From Gammaproteobacteria bacterium (GTDB lineage: Bacteria > Pseudomonadota > Gammaproteobacteria > Chromatiales > Chromatiaceae), in NCBI GenBank assembly GCA_020630035.1, contig JAHDCB010000045.1:1-11263 (forward strand): 11,263 nt of DNA. The letters are read 5' to 3'. A program made the translations under genes and the position numbers. Every line of letters begins with the position of its first letter. The stretch's first letter is position 1. Shown in pieces: positions 6,478-11,263 of this stretch. Under the pieces are notes generated by a model that saw only the letters and a list, made by a program, of their open reading frames with translations, ran no database searches and was not told where the DNA came from.

Positions 6478-6759
6478 ATGATGCAACATGATCAGATTGC
6501 GATCCAGGTACGCGAGGTAATTACGGAAACCCTGAGCCTGGACACTCCGATCAGCGATGATCATGTCCGGTTGGTCGAAGACCTGCAAGCCGACTCAGTC
6601 GATCAGGTTTCTATCATCTTGGCATTGGAAGATGAGTTTGGCGGTGAGATTCCGGACGAACAGGCGCAGCAGGTCCGTACCGTCGCGGATATCATCGTGC
6701 TGATACAGACCGAAATGCAGACGCGCACAGTAAGTCAGTCTGGTGAGCCAACGGCATGA
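6478..6759 (+). CDS. Acyl carrier protein, divergent from housekeeping AcpP
   Basis: Acyl carrier proteins hold growing acyl chains as thioesters on a 4'-phosphopantetheine arm. The 93-residue product has the expected helical layout, with the attachment motif DLQADSVDQVS. The modified Ser is residue 40 counting from the first ATG. The helix II-III region reads LEDEFGGEIPDEQAQQV, as in type II fatty-acid ACPs. The usual DSL is DSV here, and there is a Gln/Thr/Ser-rich tail of about 15 residues. These differences from the extremely conserved housekeeping AcpP suggest an accessory ACP. AGAGG lies 7 bases before ATG 6478; ATG 6481 is equally possible. The stop overlaps the ketosynthase start as ATGA, so the two are translationally coupled and probably work together. 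Confidence 0.9.
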   Translation: MMQHDQIAIQVREVITETLSLDTPISDDHVRLVEDLQADSVDQVSIILALEDEFGGEIPDEQAQQVRTVADIIVLIQTEMQTRTVSQSGEPTA

Positions 6760-8090
6760 CGACCGCCGTCTGTGTCACCGGACTGGGCGCCATCAGCCCA
6801 CTAGGCGTCGGGGCCAATACCTTATGGCGACGCAGCCTGGCCGGGGACAGTGTGGTACAACCGATCCCAGACATCTGGCGTCAGTATAGCGACTATCGCT
6901 CCGGAATCTGGTCGCCATTGCCTGAGCTGGATTATCGAGCACTGGGCTTTACCCGCAATGAGTGCCTGCAACGCGATCCGGTCAGTCTGCTGGCGTTACT
7001 GGCGACCCGGGAAGCATTACACGCAGCGCAATTAACACCAACCTTAACAGATAAGCGCCAGGCACGTTATCAACTGGAAAATATCCAGAGCGGACGGGCC
7101 GGTGTGTTTATCGGCACTGGCATCGGTGGGGCCTACACCTTTTTGCAAAACCATGCCGAGCAGATACTGGCACGCACTAAGCCCGACCTGCAGGCCACAT
7201 CGGCAGACACGCTGGCTTTGCTGCGTCATCCGGGCAAACCGAACCGGATGGCAGTCTCGATGTTAATGCCGAACGCCGTGTCCGCATCAGTTGGCATCAA
7301 ATACGGGCTGCACGGCATCAATCGCACCGTCACCAATGCGTGTGCCGCCGGAACCTCGGCAATTGGCGAGGCCTGGCAGGCAATCCGACGGGGAGAGCTG
7401 GATCTGGCGATCTGCGGCGGGGCCGAGTACCTGCTGGACGATTATGGCACCATCTATCGCGGCTTCGACATGCTCGGTACCCTGGCAACACCGGGGGACA
7501 CGCCGGAGCAAGCGAACTGCCCGTTTGACCGCCGGCGTAGTGGTTTTCTGCTCGCGCAGGGTGGCGCTGGCATCCTGATCCTGGAATCAGCTGCGCATGC
7601 CAGACGGCGCGGAGTACCAGTTCTGGCACAGGTCACCGGCTATGCCGAAACCTTTGATGCCAGCTCGATGGTGGCGATGGAACCGGGTGCGATCCAGATC
7701 AAACGTGCAATCCGGACTGCGCTGGCGGCAGCAGGTCAGTCGCCGGATAGCATCGACTATATCAATGCCCACGCCACTGGTACCCAGGCAAATGATCAGA
7801 TAGAAGCGAGCCTCATCCAGACAATATTCCCGCACCGTCCCCGGGTTGCCAGTACCAAGTCCATCCTGGGACACAGCATCGGAGCCAGTGGTGCGCTGGA
7901 GGCGATCATCACCATCTGCTCATTACAACAACAACAGACCCCAGCCTGCCACAACCTGCACGAACCTGCCTTCGATCTGAACTATGTCCGTGACAGCCGG
8001 CGCACCATACAGATGCAACATGCACTCAGTTGTTCGTATGCGTTTGGCGGACACAATGCGGTGCTGATACTCACGCGCGACGGCGGGTAA
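6756..8090 (+). CDS. Beta-ketoacyl-ACP synthase (FabF/KAS II family)
   Basis: This enzyme condenses an acyl thioester with malonyl-ACP to extend the chain by two carbons. The 444-residue protein is slightly longer than FabF (about 413). The catalytic set is complete: Cys196 in TNACAAGTSA, His339 in NAHATGTQAND, Lys368 and His373 in TKSILGHSIGASG. The C-terminal gating loop is AFGGHN instead of GFGGTN. The extra length lies mostly in the first 115 residues (around NECLQRDPVSLLALLATREA and the stretch before GVFIGTGIGG). It is coupled to the preceding ACP. No dehydratase, reductase or malonyltransferase lies next to it, so it must borrow these activities. It is likely an accessory elongation enzyme rather than the housekeeping FabF, by inference from the partner ACP. 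Its end overlaps the convergent lnt-like gene by 20 bases. Confidence 0.93.
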   Translation: MTTAVCVTGLGAISPLGVGANTLWRRSLAGDSVVQPIPDIWRQYSDYRSGIWSPLPELDYRALGFTRNECLQRDPVSLLALLATREALHAAQLTPTLTDKRQARYQLENIQSGRAGVFIGTGIGGAYTFLQNHAEQILARTKPDLQATSADTLALLRHPGKPNRMAVSMLMPNAVSASVGIKYGLHGINRTVTNACAAGTSAIGEAWQAIRRGELDLAICGGAEYLLDDYGTIYRGFDMLGTLATPGDTPEQANCPFDRRRSGFLLAQGGAGILILESAAHARRRGVPVLAQVTGYAETFDASSMVAMEPGAIQIKRAIRTALAAAGQSPDSIDYINAHATGTQANDQIEASLIQTIFPHRPRVASTKSILGHSIGASGALEAIITICSLQQQQTPACHNLHEPAFDLNYVRDSRRTIQMQHALSCSYAFGGHNAVLILTRDGG

Positions 8091-9567
8091 TCAGCCCCAG
8101 GCACACCAGTAGCACCAGGCCCAGTGGCAGATCACCATAGTCAGTGTAGGGAGTGGTACCTGTTCTCGGTACCAGGTGAGCATCCAACTGCTCACTGACA
8201 GTGCGTTGCATAATCCGGCCCTGCGCATCAATCACCGCAGACACACCATGATTAGTTGCTTGTAACACCGGCTTCGCCGCCTCACGCGCACGCATCTGCG
8301 AAACCTGCAACAACTGCTCTGCTGCCCAGGTGTGTACAAACCAGGCCAGATCGCTCACTTGTACCAGAAACTGTGCCTGCTGCCAGTCATGGCGTTGTTC
8401 ATGCCCGAACAAATTTTCAAAACAAATCGTTGCTGCCAGCGGTACGCCCTGTGCCGTTAGTAAATCCTGTACCGGTGCGCCAGCAGCCAGGTCAGACATC
8501 GACAGGTCGGGCAAAAAATCTGAAAAATCAAGACCAGGAATATCCGGCGTAAACTCCCCATACGGCACCAGATGACGTTTCGCATAAAACCGATCCGGAT
8601 CAGTTGCCTGCACCAGAACATTCAGCATGCCGGCTGGCCCGTCCAGATAAGCACCCAGCAAAATCTGTGTCCCCTGCTCCTGTAGTGCCAGTGCTGGCTC
8701 GTATAACAGATAAAACACATCATGCAGCGCAAACGCGATCGACGACTCGGGCCAGATCACCAGATCCGGCTGCGGTGCCGCAGCAGAACGAGCCAGATAA
8801 TCCCGAATCGAATCCCGTACCATAAACCGCTTAAACTTATCCGCCTGATCAGTCGTGCCATGTAACAACCGTGCCGATAAGCTAGTTTCAGCAGATTCAG
8901 TCCAGCGCACAGGCTCAAGCACCAGGCTGAACGCGACCAGCCCGAACATAGCACCGGCGCAGCCCAGACGTTGCGCCTTGCACACGCCCGGGCGTAACAC
9001 CAGGACCAGCAGACAAGACAGCAACACCAGTACAAAAGTAACCGCCAACACGCTACCAAGCGGTGCCCAGGCTGATAGAGGAGTCTCTACCCAGGCATAA
9101 CCTGGTTGTAACAACGGAAAACCGGAAAACAACCAACTGCGCAGCCATTCGATCACCACCCAGACATACGCAAATCCCAGGGCATGACGCCAACCCACAA
9201 CAGCAGGCAATACACGACACAACAACCGATACAATCCGGCAATCAACAGAGGCGCGAGCATCACCAACAACAGAATGGCACCCAGAATGGCCAATACCAT
9301 CGGATTGACCCCATCTGTAGCTGCCACATGCTCAGCAATCGCAAACAACCAGATCATCCCAATGCCGTAGGCGCCGGCACCAAACAACCAGCCGCGCCAG
9401 GTCGCTCGCAGCGTGCTTCCTGCGTGTACTAACCCGAACAATCCCGCTATTGACACAGGTAACAGTCCGTACCAGTGAAATGGCGCAAATGCCAACAGAC
9501 TGATGGCCCCCAGACCAAACGCCAGCAAATCCAGATACCAGGGACGCAACCAGATGGGAAATAACAT
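8071..9567 (-). CDS. lnt: Apolipoprotein N-acyltransferase (Lnt) family protein
   Basis: Lnt is the inner-membrane enzyme that adds the third acyl chain, from a phospholipid, to the N-terminal Cys of lipoproteins. From ATG 9567 the protein has 498 residues, close to E. coli Lnt (512). The N-terminal half is a series of hydrophobic segments (MLFPIWLRPWYLDLLAFGLG onward). The C-terminal half is a nitrilase fold with the Glu-Lys-Cys triad: Glu274 in VIWPESS, Lys330 in AKRHLVPYGEF, Cys382 in ATICFE. The Glu eight residues after the Lys is also kept. Differences are CFE for the usual CYE and SDLAWF where E. coli has SNDAWF. The frame stays open upstream to 9711, but that would run into the divergent gene's signal-anchor region and add a non-membrane extension, so I rejected it. 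No clear ribosome binding site precedes 9567. It could be the only Lnt or a second copy. Confidence 0.88.
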   Translation of the reverse strand: MLFPIWLRPWYLDLLAFGLGAISLLAFAPFHWYGLLPVSIAGLFGLVHAGSTLRATWRGWLFGAGAYGIGMIWLFAIAEHVAATDGVNPMVLAILGAILLLVMLAPLLIAGLYRLLCRVLPAVVGWRHALGFAYVWVVIEWLRSWLFSGFPLLQPGYAWVETPLSAWAPLGSVLAVTFVLVLLSCLLVLVLRPGVCKAQRLGCAGAMFGLVAFSLVLEPVRWTESAETSLSARLLHGTTDQADKFKRFMVRDSIRDYLARSAAAPQPDLVIWPESSIAFALHDVFYLLYEPALALQEQGTQILLGAYLDGPAGMLNVLVQATDPDRFYAKRHLVPYGEFTPDIPGLDFSDFLPDLSMSDLAAGAPVQDLLTAQGVPLAATICFENLFGHEQRHDWQQAQFLVQVSDLAWFVHTWAAEQLLQVSQMRAREAAKPVLQATNHGVSAVIDAQGRIMQRTVSEQLDAHLVPRTGTTPYTDYGDLPLGLVLLVCLGLITRRRA

Positions 9568-9568
9568 A

Positions 9569-9598
9569 TTGATTTTGGTATTTATCCAGCCATACAAT
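9569..9598 (+). promoter_or_regulatory. Sigma70-like promoter for the coiled-coil gene
   Basis: TTGATT (9569-9574; 4 of 6 matches to the -35) and TACAAT (9593-9598; 5 of 6 matches to the -10) are 18 bases apart. Transcription should start near 9605, giving a leader of about 14 bases with a strong GGAGGT site at 9608-9613. The promoter fills the 51-base gap to the divergent lnt start, so the lnt promoter must overlap it or lie in the coding region of this gene. Confidence 0.5.
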
Positions 9599-9618
9599 CC
9601 GCGAAACGGAGGTAATCT

Positions 9619-10179
9619 ATGAAAAAGATATTGACAATGGTCGCAGGCGCAGGAATTGTCGCCGGTGTTGGGCTCATCGCCATCAACCTGACCAACACAC
9701 AGAACCAGCACGACAATGCACTGATCAGCAGTGAGCAGCTGCGCTTAAAAGATATCGAAACCAGCCGCGCACGACGTGCTACGGCTGGCGGTGGCATTGA
9801 TTTTGCCACCACACAACCACCTGCGCCAGAGACACAATTGCGCCAGGAAGGGGAACGGATGGTGGTGCCGGGCACGTTACCACCGCAACTGGCAACACTC
9901 AAAACCGAGCTGGATACCCTGAACCAAGAAATGGCTGAGGCAATGCAATCAGCGCCGCCGTCGGATACAACGCACATAGACCAGCTTATTCGGAAAACAG
10001 ATGCATTGATCGCACAAACTAATCAAAAATTCGGCTTGGATACCAGCCACATTGCCAAAGAGCTTACCGGGCGGGTAACACCGACTGACCCTGCTCTGAT
10101 AGAGCTGAATCAGAAGATGGATACCCTGGATGCCGAACTGATGGACTGGGGTAAAGAGCGCCTGAAAAATGCTCGCTAA
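9619..10179 (+). CDS. Unrecognised membrane-anchored protein with a three-fold helical motif
   Basis: I do not recognise this 186-residue protein. Residues 1-23 look like a signal anchor: MKK, then a Gly/Ala/Val/Ile-rich hydrophobic stretch with no lipobox Cys and no clear cleavage site. The rest is then probably periplasmic. It has no cysteines, is rich in Thr, Gln and charged residues, and contains Pro/Thr-rich linkers. A 15-residue motif with Leu at position 4, Asp at 9 and Leu at 11 occurs three times, starting at residues 91 (LATLKTELDTLNQEM), 120 (IDQLIRKTDALIAQT) and 160 (LIELNQKMDTLDAEL). Each copy follows a Pro/Thr stretch, which suggests short helical hairpins or coiled coils. GGAGGT lies 5 bases before the ATG. 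It diverges from lnt and precedes the LPS-kinase-like gene, so an envelope role is plausible but unproven. Confidence 0.85.
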   Translation: MKKILTMVAGAGIVAGVGLIAINLTNTQNQHDNALISSEQLRLKDIETSRARRATAGGGIDFATTQPPAPETQLRQEGERMVVPGTLPPQLATLKTELDTLNQEMAEAMQSAPPSDTTHIDQLIRKTDALIAQTNQKFGLDTSHIAKELTGRVTPTDPALIELNQKMDTLDAELMDWGKERLKNAR

Positions 10180-10209
10180 GTTCAGTACAACGAAGATTTA
10201 CAGAGTTTA

Positions 10210-10224
10210 ATGAAAAAATCCTGA
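10210..10224 (+). other. Four-codon mini-ORF overlapping the kinase start
   Basis: ATG AAA AAA TCC TGA encodes MKKS and stops at a TGA whose last base is the first base of the kinase ATG (TGATG). An AGAG lies 5 bases before this ATG, while the kinase ATG itself has no ribosome binding site. Ribosomes could load here and restart on the kinase gene. The alternative is chance, or the remnant of an earlier start altered at the run of six A. Confidence 0.3.
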
Positions 10225-11012
10225 TGCATATTACGTCTGATGTTAAGCCATTAAAGACTCAATTAGAACTAATTGAAAAAAGATTCTCTCTTGATGGAGT
10301 GGTGTTGCATAACCAACGGAATATCGTTAAGCAGTTTACACTTAAAAAAGCTGTATCGAATGCAACGGTCGACAGTGGAACTGACATTATTATAGTTGTT
10401 GCTAAGTCATTCAAAATACCTGACCCTGTGCAGGGTTGGATTTATGCACATTGGCGTCCGAGCAAGGCAAAACGATCATTTGAGTATGCAAAAAAATTAC
10501 AGGAACTTGGCATCAATACGCATAAGCCACTTGCATATACAGAAAAATTTTCACAAGGAAAATTAAAAGAAAGTTATTTTTTTTCTGAGCTGATAGAGCA
10601 TGACTTTACGATACGCGACATTCTGAACCAAGGCGATCATGCAGACCTTGACATCCTCAGGCAATTTGTTGCTTTCACCTATGCTATGCATAAAAAAAAT
10701 GTTTTGCATCTTGATCATAGCCCTGGCAATACACTGATAAAAAAAACTGATCGTATCTGTGATTTCTTTATTATCGATATTAACCGTATACAATTTAAAA
10801 AAGTCAGTCTACAGGATGGGTTGAAGAATTTCTCCAGACTGAGTAACAACCCAAAAATTATAAAATTTATTGCCTATTGTTACGCTGAATACACACAGAC
10901 TGACCCGGAGAAGTGTTATCGAATCTTACGGCAGTATCAGACGCAAGAAAGCAGGCGATGTGCAAGAAAAAAATATCTGAAGAACCTAGCCAGAAAGTTA
11001 TTTAGCCATTAA
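10224..11012 (+). CDS. Lipopolysaccharide kinase (Kdo/WaaP, InaA-like) family protein
   Basis: Members of this family have a protein-kinase-like fold and phosphorylate sugars of the lipopolysaccharide core on the cytoplasmic face of the inner membrane. The 262-residue protein keeps the fold's key residues: Lys61 in VVAKSFK, Glu87 in the helix after AKRSFEYAKK, the catalytic loop HLDHSPGNTLI with Asp164 and Asn169, and the metal-binding Asp185 in IIDINRIQF. ELGINTHKPLAY and HKKNVLHLDHSPGN are typical of LPS kinases. Length is normal and both ends look complete. The gene is much more AT-rich than those upstream of 10180 and uses A/T-ending codons, which suggests transfer. The start was set by the frame; its only translation signal is the overlapping mini-ORF. 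A function on another substrate cannot be excluded. Confidence 0.85.
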   Translation: MHITSDVKPLKTQLELIEKRFSLDGVVLHNQRNIVKQFTLKKAVSNATVDSGTDIIIVVAKSFKIPDPVQGWIYAHWRPSKAKRSFEYAKKLQELGINTHKPLAYTEKFSQGKLKESYFFSELIEHDFTIRDILNQGDHADLDILRQFVAFTYAMHKKNVLHLDHSPGNTLIKKTDRICDFFIIDINRIQFKKVSLQDGLKNFSRLSNNPKIIKFIAYCYAEYTQTDPEKCYRILRQYQTQESRRCARKKYLKNLARKLFSH

Positions 11013-11025
11013 AAAGCGACTGCAT

Positions 11026-11263
11026 ATGTCTGAGAAATCTGTTGATAAAAAAGCAACCATCACATTAGATAATAGTGTTTACCCATGGGACCCGTATTCT
11101 GATCAACCTGCGGTGATTCGTGATCGTAGATTGCGCCGTCAGCTATATCGACAAGGCATAATCAGCACAGTAAAAACCTGTATTGCTGGTTTTTTGTTGC
11201 CATTGCTTAGTATACCCTTATTATATAAAAAACGATGCAGCATTAACACAACAAGTATCGATA
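11026..11263 (+). CDS. Start of an unrecognised gene with one membrane segment (3' end outside window)
   Basis: A frame opens at ATG 11026, 13 bases after the kinase stop, and runs 79 codons to the window edge. It begins MSEKSVDKKATITLDNSVYP, has a basic region (RDRRLRRQLYRQ) at residues 32-43, and one hydrophobic segment at about 51-67 (TCIAGFLLPLLSIPLLY) followed by KKRC. The AT-rich composition and short spacing suggest it is co-transcribed with the kinase. The visible part does not identify it. Some family-9 glycosyltransferases have a similar hydrophobic N-terminal extension before the catalytic domain, and one would suit a LPS kinase neighbour, but this is a guess. There is no good ribosome binding site. 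Confidence 0.65.
   Translation, partial: MSEKSVDKKATITLDNSVYPWDPYSDQPAVIRDRRLRRQLYRQGIISTVKTCIAGFLLPLLSIPLLYKKRCSINTTSID

Noticed and set aside
7291..7629. Several 60-100 codon ORFs in other frames of the ketosynthase gene
   Set aside because: They are typical by-products of a GC-richer coding region; no start signals or recognisable motifs.
9568..9711. Longer N-terminus for the Lnt-like protein (open frame to 9711)
   Set aside because: It would overlap the divergent coiled-coil gene and its promoter, adds a non-membrane Cys-rich stretch, and the ATG at 9567 gives the normal Lnt N-terminus and length.
1..11263. CRISPR array, tRNA, rRNA, insertion sequence or attachment site
   Set aside because: No regularly spaced direct repeats, cloverleaf-like segments, transposase frames or flanking duplications were seen by eye.

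Overview
The window looks like a chromosomal piece of a Gram-negative proteobacterium, most likely a gammaproteobacterium. The reasons are a type II secretion (T2SS) operon in the order E-F-G-H-I-J-K (the order of the Xanthomonas xps cluster), an apolipoprotein N-acyltransferase homologue, and a lipopolysaccharide-kinase-family protein. The genus cannot be read from the sequence. By eye, base composition is moderate over most of the window, somewhat GC-richer over 6478-8090, and clearly AT-rich from about 10180 to the end.

Region 1 (1-6362, minus strand): gspE, gspF, gspG, gspH, gspI, gspJ and the start of gspK. Together they encode the assembly ATPase, the inner-membrane platform protein, the major pseudopilin and the four minor pseudopilins. 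The genes are tightly packed (E/F and I/J share one base in TGATG; H/I and J/K overlap by 17 and 11 bases) except at two breaks. The F-G gap of 173 bases holds a candidate promoter, a small stem-loop and an unrecognised 37-codon ORF. The G-H gap is filled by a plus-strand toxin-antitoxin module, antisense to the operon. Its HicB antitoxin (2491-2895) is intact. Its HicA toxin (about 2291-2494) is recognisable but broken by an in-frame TAG and has no ATG start.

Region 2 (6363-8090, plus strand): a divergent two-gene unit with an acyl carrier protein and a beta-ketoacyl-ACP synthase, coupled by ATGA. All catalytic residues are present, but the ACP is divergent from the housekeeping AcpP, which suggests a dedicated acyl-chain pathway.

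Region 3 (8071-9567, minus strand): an apolipoprotein N-acyltransferase (Lnt) family protein whose end overlaps that of the synthase by 20 bases.

Region 4 (9569-11263, plus strand): a promoter and strong ribosome binding site drive an unrecognised membrane-anchored protein with three copies of a 15-residue helical motif. An AT-rich segment follows with a lipopolysaccharide-kinase-like protein and the first 79 codons of another gene with one membrane segment. This is probably the edge of an envelope-polysaccharide or LPS-modification locus acquired from elsewhere.

The most notable structure is the decaying hicA plus intact hicB, inserted almost exactly between the gspG stop and the gspH start. 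It splits the T2SS operon and is read antisense by any transcript passing from gspG to gspHIJK. No tRNA, rRNA, CRISPR array, insertion sequence or convincing rho-independent terminator was seen.
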